Origin: Pseudomonadota bacterium
GTDB taxonomy: Bacteria > Pseudomonadota > Gammaproteobacteria > Xanthomonadales > Rhodanobacteraceae
Direction of reading: 5' to 3'
Assembly: GCA_021777635.1 (NCBI GenBank)
Contig: JAJYDI010000020.1
Location: forward strand, 1 to 16,427
Length of the DNA stretch: 16,427 nucleotides
Positions 1 through 9,052 of the stretch are shown piece after piece; position 1 is the first letter of the stretch; every line of letters begins with the position of its first letter. A model generated the notes under the pieces. That model was not told where the DNA came from and ran no database searches. It worked only from the letters and a program-made list of their open reading frames with translations. The position numbers and the translations under genes were made by a program.

Positions 1-1
1 C

Positions 2-2161
<2,160 letters not shown>

Positions 2162-2229
2162 ATCCCGGCGGGCGCGCGATCCGCGCCGCCGCCCGCCTGC
2201 GCTTCGGGAATGGATCGCGACCGGCTGTG

Positions 2230-2319
2230 CATCCCCCGTACGGGCCGGGATGATGTATGCCCTTCAGTCTGGATCCCGGCCGGCGGTACACCCCTGCACG
2301 AGCCGGGGTGACGTCATCC
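2230..2319. repeat. Pair of degenerate hairpin repeats between convergent clpA and infA
   Basis: Two related units lie in the 163-base gap between the clpA and infA stop codons. Unit A (2230-2261) has a 6-bp stem, CATCCC at 2230-2235 with GGGATG at 2247-2252. Unit B (2289-2319) has CACCCC at 2289-2294 with GGGGTG at 2305-2310. The third stem pair is T-A in A and C-G in B, so pairing is kept although the bases differ. Loops are 11 and 10 nt. Unit A also contains the palindrome CCCGTACGGG at 2235-2244. Position and shape fit REP-like intergenic elements. Neither strand has a T-tract after the stems, so a classic intrinsic terminator is not supported, although a role in ending or protecting both transcripts is possible. 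Confidence 0.55.
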
Positions 2320-2324
2320 TGACG

Positions 2325-2543
2325 TCACTTGCTGCGGTAGGTGATGCGGGCCTTGGTCAGGTCATAGGGAGTCATCTCGACCTTGACCTTGTCACCGGTG
2401 AGGATGCGGATGTAGTTCTTGCGCATGCGGCCGGAGATGTGGGCGGTGACCACATGCCCGTTCTCGAGCTGCACGCGGAACATCGTGTTGGGCAGGGTCT
2501 CGGTGACCGTGCCTTCCATTTCGATGACGTCGTCTTTGGCCAT
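2325..2543 (-). CDS. infA: Translation initiation factor IF-1
   Basis: IF-1 binds the ribosomal A site on the 30S subunit and works with IF-2 and IF-3 in initiation. The product is 72 aa, the standard length, and is one S1/OB-fold domain. It begins [13 protein letters not shown] and contains [28 protein letters not shown], close to the bacterial consensus. I chose the ATG at 2543 because it gives exactly the conserved N-terminus; the longer frame upstream is not IF-1-like. On the minus strand a CACAAT hexamer (2584-2589) could be a -10 box, but no good -35 is visible. The gene converges on clpA, a common pairing in gammaproteobacteria. The aat gene often found nearby is absent here, and the next gene upstream is a patatin-like lipase. 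Confidence 0.98.
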   Translation of the reverse strand: MAKDDVIEMEGTVTETLPNTMFRVQLENGHVVTAHISGRMRKNYIRILTGDKVKVEMTPYDLTKARITYRSK

Positions 2544-2619
2544 GGGTTCCGGATCGGGACTGCGCAAGCCGCGCAAGCCGGCAATTGTGCCATGCGAACA
2601 CCGCCCGTGAAAGCCGCGC

Positions 2620-3912
2620 TCAGCCGTTCGCCGTCGCGCGACGATGTCCGGCCAGCGCCTCCGGCATCCGCACGGATGCGGTTTTGCGCTGCCGCAACGC
2701 ACCGTCGAGTGCATTCAACGCCGCATTGAGTGATGCCGTGGCTGCATGTCGCGCCGGATGCAGCAGCAGGCTGCTTTCGAGGCTGCGGCCGGTTTCGTCG
2801 AGACGGTCCCGATGCAAGGCCAGTCCATGTCGCGCCAGCAGCGGTGTCACCGATTCGGCATGGCGACGCAAGTCGGCGCGGACCACGCGCCACGCCAGTT
2901 CGGCGACACGACGGCGATGGCTGTAGCTGAACAGATTGGTGAAGAACAGCTCGATCTCATCGCAGCGTGGTTCGAACAGCAGCATGTCGGCCTGCGGGTA
3001 TGCCTTGGCGTACTTGCCGAGTCCGGCCTGCATGCGCGAGGTCAGCAGGGTGCGGAAGGTCTGCGACAACACCGCCGGCAGCCCGCCCCGGATCAGGCTC
3101 TCCGGCGCGGCGCGCCCGGTGTCCGCGGTGCGGTCCGCGTTGTAGGGGACCAGCGGATTGACCGCAAACACGAGTGTCGCGCCCGCATCGAGCGCGGCGG
3201 ACGCGTGCAGTGTTCGCGCCAACGCACCGTCCACGTACCAGCGGTCGCCGATCTTCACCGGCGGATAGAGGCCGGGCAGGGCGGCGCTGGCCTCGACGGC
3301 GCGCGAGATCGGCACGGCCTCGAGCCCCGGGCCGCCCAGACGTACCGCCTTGCCGGAATCCAGTTCGACCGCGATCAAGAGCAGCCGCCGCCCGAGTTCC
3401 CGGAAGTCGTTGCTGCGGCCCGGCCCGGTGAACACCCCGCGCAGGAACGCCTCCACCGACTCGTTGTCGAACAGGCCGGTCGGAAGCAGACTGCCGAGAC
3501 GAAGTACGACTTCTGAAACTCGTATATTCAATGGGTTGCGAGCGATATCGCCCACCCAGTCGAGCATCATGCGTGGCAGACCGGAAACACGTCGCAGGTA
3601 TTCGAACACGGCCGGGCGCACGAACGACTCGGGGTGGAATACCGCCTCACGCGAGTTGCCGGTGAGGAAGATGCGCGCCATCTCGGCCGTGTCCAGGCCA
3701 TTGGCCAGGCCGGCGGCGAGAAACGAACCGGAACTGACGCCGACATAGACGTGCAGTTCAGTCAGGTCGAGACCATCGATGCTGTCGGCCAGCGCATGCA
3801 GCGCGCCGAGTTCCCACATGCCGCCGATCGGGCCGCCGCCGGCGACTGCCAGACCGATCCGGCCACGGTCGCGGGCACTGCGGGCAGGGCGTCCGGCGTC
3901 GAGTTGCAGCAT
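2620..3912 (-). CDS. Patatin-like phospholipase family protein
   Basis: This is a predicted serine acyl hydrolase of the patatin fold, 430 aa from the chosen start. The oxyanion-hole glycine run GGGPIGG is at residues 25-31. The nucleophile elbow GVSSG is at 58-62, making Ser60 the likely nucleophile. The dyad motif DGA is at 228-230, making Asp228 its partner. All catalytic elements are therefore present. The C-terminal ~200 residues are arginine-rich with no further domain I recognise, and there is no clear signal peptide or membrane segment. I chose the ATG at 3912 because GAGGA lies 6 nt before it; a TTG nine codons upstream also opens the frame but is less likely. The polyhydroxyalkanoate-system gene is the next gene upstream on the same strand, 77 bases away. 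A lipid or polyester substrate is plausible but not shown; phospholipase activity is inferred from the family only. Confidence 0.85.
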   Translation of the reverse strand: MLQLDAGRPARSARDRGRIGLAVAGGGPIGGMWELGALHALADSIDGLDLTELHVYVGVSSGSFLAAGLANGLDTAEMARIFLTGNSREAVFHPESFVRPAVFEYLRRVSGLPRMMLDWVGDIARNPLNIRVSEVVLRLGSLLPTGLFDNESVEAFLRGVFTGPGRSNDFRELGRRLLLIAVELDSGKAVRLGGPGLEAVPISRAVEASAALPGLYPPVKIGDRWYVDGALARTLHASAALDAGATLVFAVNPLVPYNADRTADTGRAAPESLIRGGLPAVLSQTFRTLLTSRMQAGLGKYAKAYPQADMLLFEPRCDEIELFFTNLFSYSHRRRVAELAWRVVRADLRRHAESVTPLLARHGLALHRDRLDETGRSLESSLLLHPARHAATASLNAALNALDGALRQRKTASVRMPEALAGHRRATANG

Positions 3913-3989
3913 GCATGATCCTCGGAATCGGTCAGTCAAGTCTAAAAACCCATCCGCGATCCCGGCCGTTCACGCGAGCACACGGCACC

Positions 3990-4265
3990 TCAGCCGAAAT
4001 GGGCCTCGAGATGACGGCGGATCTCCTCCTCGATCGTCGGCTTCAGCGCCAGCAGCAGGAAGCTGAGGTCGGCGTGCACGCGCACGCGGTCCTTCGCGAC
4101 CTCGATCGCGCCATTCACTCCGCTGCGGCGGAACGCCAGGGTGTTGCCTTGCCATGCGCAATCGACGCCGAAACGTTCGCGCATCGCCGCGGCCAGTTCG
4201 TCCACGGTGGTGCGCGCCTCTTGCAGGCCGACCGCATGCGTGCGCGTGATATCGATGCTGGGCAT
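3990..4265 (-). CDS. Polyhydroxyalkanoic acid system family protein (putative)
   Basis: This small acidic soluble protein of 91 aa begins MPSIDITRTHAVGLQEARTT and ends in a helix ALKPTIEEEIRRHLEAHFG. The N-terminal pattern (IDI.R.H..GL..AR, then an Asp/Glu-rich helix, then WQGNTLAFRR) matches, from memory, the short family annotated as polyhydroxyalkanoic acid system or granule-region protein in proteobacteria. Its molecular role is poorly known and I do not claim enzyme activity. The start is the ATG at 4265, with GGAGG 7 nt upstream. A TGCTAAGAT extended -10 lies about 22 bases upstream of the start. The gene is divergent from the FHA protein and shares its 75-base control region. No PHA synthase or phasin is in the window, so a link to polyester granules rests on the family name. 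Confidence 0.7.
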   Translation of the reverse strand: MPSIDITRTHAVGLQEARTTVDELAAAMRERFGVDCAWQGNTLAFRRSGVNGAIEVAKDRVRVHADLSFLLLALKPTIEEEIRRHLEAHFG

Positions 4266-4286
4266 CGGACTGCCTCCGTGCGCATG

Positions 4287-4295
4287 ATCTTAGCA
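4287..4295 (-). promoter_or_regulatory. Extended -10 element for the PHA-system gene
   Basis: On the minus strand the bases read TGCTAAGAT, a TGn extended -10 with TAAGAT at 4292-4287. The start codon (4265) is 22 bases beyond it, leaving room for the GGAGG ribosome site. No TTGACA-like -35 is visible at the right distance, which extended -10 promoters can tolerate. The site faces away from the similar element at 4308-4316. Confidence 0.45.
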
Positions 4296-4307
4296 GCGGC
4301 ATCGGCA

Positions 4308-4316
4308 TGCTAGAGT
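4308..4316 (+). promoter_or_regulatory. Extended -10 element for the FHA-domain gene
   Basis: TGCTAGAGT reads as a TGn extended -10 with TAGAGT at 4311-4316. Transcription would start near 4323, giving a short leader before the ATG at 4341. A -35 hexamer for this promoter would fall at about 4288-4293, on top of the opposing -10 box, so the two promoters probably overlap. Confidence 0.4.
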
Positions 4317-4340
4317 CGCCGCGCTTTCCGGATCCTGCCC

Positions 4341-5084
4341 ATGCGCCTCGGCTTCCCCGCGCCACGCGACGACTTTGCCAGCTCCGCGACGACGATCACC
4401 ATTGGCCGTGACGCCGGTTGCGACCTCCGGCTCGAAGACACCGGCATCTCGGGGTGTCATCTGCGCCTCAGCCATGATCGCCGCGGGACCGTGCTCGACG
4501 TGCTGTCTGGCGCACCGCGCGTCTACGTCAACGCCCGCCCGGTGCGTGAACGGGCGTTGCTGACGGCGGGCGACCAGATCAGTGTCGGCAGCGCGCAGTT
4601 GCTGCTCAAGAGCGACCAGCCGCCGCCGGCAGCCCCGTTGGCGAACGCCGACGTCCGGAGTCCGCCCGGAACCGCGATCCTGCGCATGCTGACCGGCGCA
4701 CTGTCGGGACAGACCCTGGCGATCGCGCCGATCTTGAATCTCGACGGACCGGATCTGCCGGCGGGCTCGGTTTGGGTCGAGTTGTGCGACGGCGTGCCTT
4801 GCCTGCGCAGTCGCGCGGCGCACGCGCAATCGTGGTTGCGTGTCAATGGTCATGCCGTGACGACGGCGCGCCTTCATGACGGCGACCAGATCGTGCTCGG
4901 CATGCAACGCTTCCGCGTCGAGGCGCCGACCGTGGCGGCACGCGACCAGGCGGCGCAATCGTTTCTTCCACACGAGGCCGCGCTGCCCGAGGACACCGCC
5001 GGCCCGCGCCGCGAGGTGTGGTGGCTGCTGCTTACGGCGGCGGCGCTGGCGCTGGCGATTGCCCTGGTGCTCGCCGCGCGCTGA
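4341..5084 (+). CDS. Tail-anchored FHA-domain protein
   Basis: The protein is 247 aa. Residues ~1-90 form a forkhead-associated domain, a phosphothreonine-binding fold. It has the conserved GR at 22-23, Ser37 and His40 (SGCH in place of the usual SRxH), and Asn64 in VYVNARPV. Residues ~105-195 look like a second FHA-type beta-sandwich that keeps the VNGHAV and LHDGDQIVLG strand pattern but lacks GR and SxxH, so it is probably not a phosphopeptide binder. A proline- and alanine-rich linker near residue 95 joins them. A single hydrophobic segment at 227-245 closes the chain, followed only by Ala-Arg, so the protein looks like a C-tail-anchored inner-membrane protein with cytoplasmic FHA domains. 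No Ser/Thr kinase or phosphatase is in the window, so the partner is unknown. The Shine-Dalgarno sequence is weak. The last 53 bases overlap msrQ on the other strand. Confidence 0.82.
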   Translation: MRLGFPAPRDDFASSATTITIGRDAGCDLRLEDTGISGCHLRLSHDRRGTVLDVLSGAPRVYVNARPVRERALLTAGDQISVGSAQLLLKSDQPPPAAPLANADVRSPPGTAILRMLTGALSGQTLAIAPILNLDGPDLPAGSVWVELCDGVPCLRSRAAHAQSWLRVNGHAVTTARLHDGDQIVLGMQRFRVEAPTVAARDQAAQSFLPHEAALPEDTAGPRREVWWLLLTAAALALAIALVLAAR

Positions 5085-5688
5085 TCGCCATCGCCTGCCG
5101 CCGCGGACGCCAGCGCGCCAGCAGCAGGGTCGCCAGGATCGCCGCGTAGACGACCGGCTGGCGCACGGCGATGGTCTGTCCGAATTTCACCTGCCACAGA
5201 TAGTGCAGGACCGCGAGCACGCCGATCAGATAGACCAGCTTGTGCAACTGGCCCCAGCGCCGACCCAGACGCCGCATCATTCCGCGTGTCGAGGTCAGCG
5301 CCAGCGGAATCAGCAGCAGCCAGGCGGCGAAACCGACGGTGATGTAAGGCTTCTTGGCGATCTCAGTAAATATCTGCGACCAGAAGCCGCCGAGGTCGAT
5401 CACCAGGTACACGGTCAGATGCACCGTGGCGTAAAAAAACGTGAACAGCCCCAGCATGCGCCGGTAGCGGAGCAGAGCGCTCCAGCCGGTGATGCGTCGC
5501 AGCGGCGTGATCGCAAGCGTCAGCAGCAGCAGGCGCAGTGCCCAGATACCGGTGTGCTTTTCCAGTCGCGAGACCGGATCCGGACCCAACGTATCGTGCA
5601 GGACCGCCAGCACCAGCAGCACCAGCGGCATCAGGGCGAGCAGCGCAACAAGCGGCTTGCTCCAGCCGACGGCATCCGGGCGGCGCAT
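5032..5688 (-). CDS. msrQ: Protein-methionine-sulfoxide reductase haem-binding subunit MsrQ
   Basis: MsrQ (YedZ) is the inner-membrane b-type haem protein that passes electrons to periplasmic MsrP. The product is 218 aa (211 in E. coli) with several hydrophobic segments, the first at ~12-31. Histidines expected as haem ligands are His90 (YATVHLTVY), His149 (GQLHKLVY) and His162 (VLHYLWQVKFG). Other family signatures are EKHTGIWALR, the RYRRMLGL loop and LTSTRGMMRRLG. The ATG at 5688 overlaps the msrP stop (TGATG), so translation is likely coupled. The C-terminal ~15 residues, RRAPGQSPAPAPPP and neighbours, extend past the conserved domain and are encoded opposite the membrane anchor of the FHA protein. 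This tail looks like poorly constrained read-through to the next stop. Confidence 0.95.
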   Translation of the reverse strand: MRRPDAVGWSKPLVALLALMPLVLLVLAVLHDTLGPDPVSRLEKHTGIWALRLLLLTLAITPLRRITGWSALLRYRRMLGLFTFFYATVHLTVYLVIDLGGFWSQIFTEIAKKPYITVGFAAWLLLIPLALTSTRGMMRRLGRRWGQLHKLVYLIGVLAVLHYLWQVKFGQTIAVRQPVVYAAILATLLLARWRPRRQAMAISARRAPGQSPAPAPPP

Positions 5689-6674
5689 CAGTAATCGCGC
5701 CGGAGGTCCATGCCCGCGTAGAGGCTGGCGACCTGATCGGCGTAACCGTTGAACAAGCGCGTGGCGATGCGATTGCCGAACAGGCTGAAGCCCGCGCCGG
5801 CGATGCGGCGTTCGGTGTGCTGACTCCAGGGCACCGTGCCGACCTCCGGATTGACGTTGGCGTAGAACCCGTAACGGTCGGGGGCAGCCTGACTCCATGA
5901 GGTGACGGGCTGCGTCTCGCTGAAGGCAATCTGCACGATCGCCTTGGTGCTCTTGAAGCCGTATTTCCAGGGCACCACCAAACGCAGCGGGGCGCCGTTC
6001 TGATTGGGGAGCACGCGCCCGTACACGCCGACCGCCAGCAAGGCGAGCGGATGCATGGCCTCGTCGATGCGCAAGCCCTCCCGGTACGGCCAGTCCAGCA
6101 CCGGATAGGACAGGCCCGGCATCTGGCCGGGGCGGTCGACGGTGGTGAACGCCACGTACTTGGCGCGCGAGGTCGGCTTGAACCGCTTCAGCAACACGCC
6201 GAGCGGGAAGCCAACCCACGGGATCACCATCGACCACGCCTCGACGCAGCGGTGCCGGTAGATGCGCTGTTCCAGCGCGATGCCCTTGATCAAGTCCTCG
6301 AATGCAAAGATGCCGGGGACCTCGCATTCGCCACCCACGGTGACGCTCCATGGCTGCGGCTTGAACGTGCCTGAATAGCGCGCGGGGTCGGACTTGCTGG
6401 TGCCGAATTCGTAGTAGTTGTTGTAGTGGGTGACGTCCTGCCAGCTGGTCAGCGGCCCGCGCGTGCGGAACGCAGGATTCGGCGTGAAGCTCAGCGCGGT
6501 TCCCGGCGCGGGCGGCGGCGCCGGAGCCGGTGCTCCGGCCTCGCCTTTCTGGCTGCAGGCGGCCAGAGCCAGCGGGCTGAGTGCCAGCAGACGCACCAGG
6601 CGGCGGCGATCGTGAAAGATCGCCTCCGGGGTCACATCGCGTTCGGGCAGGTCGGGCGGGCGGCGCGTGGGCAT
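5688..6674 (-). CDS. msrP: Protein-methionine-sulfoxide reductase catalytic subunit MsrP
   Basis: MsrP (YedY) is a periplasmic molybdenum-cofactor enzyme that reduces oxidised methionine in envelope proteins, with electrons from MsrQ. The product is 328 aa (334 in E. coli). The Mo ligand is Cys143 in [11 protein letters not shown]. Family motifs include [25 protein letters not shown]-like [40 protein letters not shown] and [13 protein letters not shown]. The N-terminus carries a Tat signal, DRRRLVR at 22-28, before a hydrophobic stretch. The signal ends in LAAC (37-40) followed by S, which reads as a lipobox, so the mature protein may be lipid-anchored at Cys40, followed by a Pro/Ala linker (49-57). 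I chose the ATG at 6674, which has GGAG 6 nt upstream; the longer frame upstream is not family-like. The gene is divergent from serC. Confidence 0.95.
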   Translation of the reverse strand: MPTRRPPDLPERDVTPEAIFHDRRRLVRLLALSPLALAACSQKGEAGAPAPAPPPAPGTALSFTPNPAFRTRGPLTSWQDVTHYNNYYEFGTSKSDPARYSGTFKPQPWSVTVGGECEVPGIFAFEDLIKGIALEQRIYRHRCVEAWSMVIPWVGFPLGVLLKRFKPTSRAKYVAFTTVDRPGQMPGLSYPVLDWPYREGLRIDEAMHPLALLAVGVYGRVLPNQNGAPLRLVVPWKYGFKSTKAIVQIAFSETQPVTSWSQAAPDRYGFYANVNPEVGTVPWSQHTERRIAGAGFSLFGNRIATRLFNGYADQVASLYAGMDLRRDY

Positions 6675-6747
6675 GGCGAACTCCGGGATACTGCAGCGAC
6701 AGACCGCATCAACGCGCGGCCCCTTACACAGGCTACACACGCCGGGT

Positions 6748-6776
6748 TCATGCGCCGTGAATGCCGCAGGCATAAT
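6748..6776 (+). promoter_or_regulatory. Possible sigma-70 promoter of the serC-pheA-hisC-aroA-kdsB operon
   Basis: CATAAT (6771-6776) is a 5/6 match to the -10 box. A weak -35 candidate, TTCATG (6748-6753), lies 17 bases upstream. The start point would fall near 6782-6784, at the ATG of a 7-codon mini-ORF and about 20 bases before the serC GTG. Confidence 0.45.
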
Positions 6777-6781
6777 CCGTC

Positions 6782-6805
6782 ATGGCCAAGGAGACCGCCC
6801 TGTGA
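6782..6805 (+). other. Seven-codon mini-ORF overlapping the serC start
   Basis: ATG at 6782 opens a frame encoding MAKETAL that ends with TGA at 6803-6805. This overlaps the serC GTG (6802-6804) in a GTGA junction, the same type of overlap used later in this operon. The AAGGAG that serves serC lies inside the mini-ORF. It could be a translated leader that couples initiation at serC, or a chance ATG. There is no run of Phe, Ser or aromatic codons that would suggest classical attenuation. Confidence 0.3.
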
Positions 6806-7887
6806 GTCGTACCTGGAATTTCGCCGCCGGCCCCGCCGCGATGCCCGAGGAAGTCCTGCGCCAGGCGCAGGCCGAACTGCTCGAATGGCGCGATGTGCGG
6901 GCATCGGTGATGGAAATTTCCCACCGCGGCAAGGCGTTCATGGCCCTGGCCGCCGGGATCGAGGCGGACCTGCGTGCGCTGGCGGGCATACCGGACCACT
7001 ACAAGGTGCTGTTCCTGCAGGGTGGTGCGACGCTGCAATTTCCACTGCTGGCGATGAACCTGGCGGCACCTGCACAGCGGGCCGACTACGTGCTCAGCGG
7101 CCACTGGAGCGACAAAGCCGCACGCGAGGCCGCGCCCTATGTCGATGTACGCATCGCCGCGGACGCCCGCGACTCCGGCTACACGACACTGCCACCGCAC
7201 GCGCAATGGCAGCTCGATCCAGGCTCAGCCTATGTGCATTACACGCCCAACGAGACCATTCACGGACTCGAGTTTCCGGATGTTCCCGAGGTTGGTGCCG
7301 TGCCGCTGGTCGCCGATTTCTCCTCCAGCATCCTCTCCGCGCCGATCGACATCAGCCGCTACGGCATGGTCTACGCCGGGGCGCAGAAGAACATCGGCCC
7401 CTCCGGGCTGACCCTGCTGATCGTGCGCGAGGATCTGCTGGCGCGGGCGACGCGGCCGATGGCGACGATCTTCCGTTATGCCGATCACGCCGCGCAGGGA
7501 TCGATGCTCAACACGCCCAACACCTTCGGCTGGTACCTGGCGGGCCTGACCTTCCGGTGGATCGCGCGCCACGGAGGCCTCGCCGCGATGGCAGCGCGCA
7601 ACCGCCGCAAGGCCGACACGCTGTATGCCGCGATCGACGCTTCCGGCGGTTTCTACCGCAATCCGGTCGCAGCCGCCGCACGCTCGCGCATGAACGTGCC
7701 GTTTTTCCTCGTCGACGCGGCACTGGATGGCCGCTTCCTCGCCGAATCCGAGCAGGCCGGACTGCTGGCGCTGAAGGGCCATCGCGCCCTGGGCGGCATG
7801 CGTGCCTCGCTCTACAACGCCATGCCGCAGGAAGGCGTGGATGCGCTGGTGGCGTTCATGAGTGACTTCCAGCGCAGGCACGGTTGA
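6802..7887 (+). CDS. serC: Phosphoserine aminotransferase SerC
   Basis: SerC is a PLP enzyme of the class V aminotransferase group that makes 3-phosphoserine in the serine pathway and also acts in pyridoxal phosphate synthesis. The product is 361 aa, the family length. It begins [18 protein letters not shown] and contains [19 protein letters not shown] and [12 protein letters not shown]. The PLP lysine is Lys196 in [12 protein letters not shown]. The C-terminal part has [10 protein letters not shown] and [12 protein letters not shown]. The GTG start at 6802 is supported by AAGGAG 8 nt upstream and by the conserved N-terminus; in-frame positions further upstream would lengthen the protein beyond the family. 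It is the first gene of a rightward operon with pheA 64 bases downstream. The serC-pheA-hisC order resembles the aromatic supra-operon known in Pseudomonas. Confidence 0.97.
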   Translation: MSRTWNFAAGPAAMPEEVLRQAQAELLEWRDVRASVMEISHRGKAFMALAAGIEADLRALAGIPDHYKVLFLQGGATLQFPLLAMNLAAPAQRADYVLSGHWSDKAAREAAPYVDVRIAADARDSGYTTLPPHAQWQLDPGSAYVHYTPNETIHGLEFPDVPEVGAVPLVADFSSSILSAPIDISRYGMVYAGAQKNIGPSGLTLLIVREDLLARATRPMATIFRYADHAAQGSMLNTPNTFGWYLAGLTFRWIARHGGLAAMAARNRRKADTLYAAIDASGGFYRNPVAAAARSRMNVPFFLVDAALDGRFLAESEQAGLLALKGHRALGGMRASLYNAMPQEGVDALVAFMSDFQRRHG

Positions 7888-7912
7888 GCGGCAGCGGGCG
7901 ATCGCGCACTAT

Positions 7913-7928
7913 CGACGCCCAGGCGTCG
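7913..7928 (+). promoter_or_regulatory. Inverted repeat in the serC-pheA gap
   Basis: CGACGCC (7913-7919) and GGCGTCG (7922-7928) form a perfect 7-bp inverted repeat with a 2-base centre. As RNA this would be a 6-bp stem with a 4-nt loop. It sits in the only sizeable gap in the first part of the operon, 24 bases before the pheA ATG, which has no clear Shine-Dalgarno. No T-tract follows, so it is not an intrinsic terminator. It could be an operator or an mRNA structure that sets pheA translation. Confidence 0.35.
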
Positions 7929-7951
7929 CCGATGCCCGCACGTTGCCGATC

Positions 7952-9052
7952 ATGACCGATATCCCCGAACCCGCGGCACCCGAGCTGGCCGATGCGCGCC
8001 AGCGCATCGACGCCATTGACCGCGAACTGCAGGCGCTGATCGCCGAGCGCGCGCGCTGGGCGCAGCAGGTCGGCCGCGCCAAGGGTCCGCTCAAGGCGGC
8101 AGTGGACTACTACCGGCCCGAGCGCGAGGCGCAGGTGCTGCGCATGGTGGTGGATCGCAACAAAGGTCCGCTCTCCGACGAGGAGGTGGTACGGCTGTTC
8201 CGCGAGATCATGTCGGCGTGCCTCGCACAGCAGGAACCGCTGCGCATCGGTTACCTCGGCCCCGAGGGCACCTTCAGCCAGCAGGCGGCGCAGAAGCACT
8301 TCGGCCACAGCGCGCGCCTGCTGGCGCTGGCCAGCATCGAGGAGGTCTTCCAGGAGGTCGAGGCCGGGCATGCCGATTTCGGCATCGTACCGGTGGAGAA
8401 CTCGGGGCAGGGCACTATTCAGTCGACACTGGACATGTTCCTGACCTCGCGGCTGAAGATCTGCGGCGAGATCGAGCTGCGGGTGCATCAATATCTGCTC
8501 TCGCGCACCGGCCGCATGGAGGATGTCGAACGGGTCTATTCCCACCCGCAGTCGCTGGCCCAGTGCAAAGTCTGGCTGCGCCAGCACCTGCCCGCCAGCG
8601 AGCGGGTGGCGGCCTCCAGCAATGCCGAGGGCGCGCGGCGCGCGCGCCTGGCCGACGATGCCGCGGCGATCGCCGGCGAAGCGGTGGCGCACGTCTACGG
8701 TCTCAAGGTGCTGGCGGGTCCGATCGAGGACCGCCCCGACAACACCACGCGCTTTCTGGTGCTGGGGCGCGAACTGTTTCCCGCCACCGGACATGATCGA
8801 ACCTCGCTGCTGGTATTCGTCAACGATCAGCCCGGGGCGCTGTTCAATGCGCTCAGCCCGTTCGCGCGTCACGGCGTCAGCATGAACCGCATCGAATCGC
8901 GGCCCGCCCATCAGGGCAAATGGCAGTACGCGTTCTTCATCGACCTCTCGGGTCACGTCGAGGACGCCGCCTTGCGCGCGTCACTCGAGGAGCTGGCCCC
9001 ATATGCAGGGGAGATCCGCGTGCTGGGCTCATACCCGGTCGCCATTCCGTGA
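7952..9052 (+). CDS. pheA: Bifunctional chorismate mutase / prephenate dehydratase (P-protein)
   Basis: The P-protein converts chorismate to prephenate and then to phenylpyruvate, the committed route to phenylalanine. The product is 366 aa. Residues ~12-95 are an AroQ-type chorismate mutase helix bundle (ADARQRIDAIDRELQALI, DYYRPEREAQVLR). The dehydratase domain starts at GYLGPEGTFSQQAA (100 onward), with VPVENSGQGT and the catalytic TTRF at 265-268. The C-terminal ACT domain has GALF (295-298) and ESRP (315-318), the phenylalanine-binding motifs, so feedback inhibition is expected. I chose the ATG at 7952 (MTDIPEP); a GTG at 7862 keeps the frame open but adds an unconserved stretch. No obvious Shine-Dalgarno is present. 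The TGA overlaps the hisC GTG. Confidence 0.97.
   Translation: MTDIPEPAAPELADARQRIDAIDRELQALIAERARWAQQVGRAKGPLKAAVDYYRPEREAQVLRMVVDRNKGPLSDEEVVRLFREIMSACLAQQEPLRIGYLGPEGTFSQQAAQKHFGHSARLLALASIEEVFQEVEAGHADFGIVPVENSGQGTIQSTLDMFLTSRLKICGEIELRVHQYLLSRTGRMEDVERVYSHPQSLAQCKVWLRQHLPASERVAASSNAEGARRARLADDAAAIAGEAVAHVYGLKVLAGPIEDRPDNTTRFLVLGRELFPATGHDRTSLLVFVNDQPGALFNALSPFARHGVSMNRIESRPAHQGKWQYAFFIDLSGHVEDAALRASLEELAPYAGEIRVLGSYPVAIP

Noticed and set aside
2230..2310. Classic rho-independent terminator between clpA and infA
   Set aside because: The stems are only 6 bp with 10-11 nt loops, and no T run follows on either strand.
3913..3939. Upstream TTG start for the patatin-like gene
   Set aside because: It adds nine residues without a good ribosome site, while the ATG at 3912 has GAGGA at a suitable distance.
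7862..7951. GTG start for pheA overlapping serC
   Set aside because: The added stretch is not like any P-protein N-terminus; the chorismate mutase domain fits a start at 7952.
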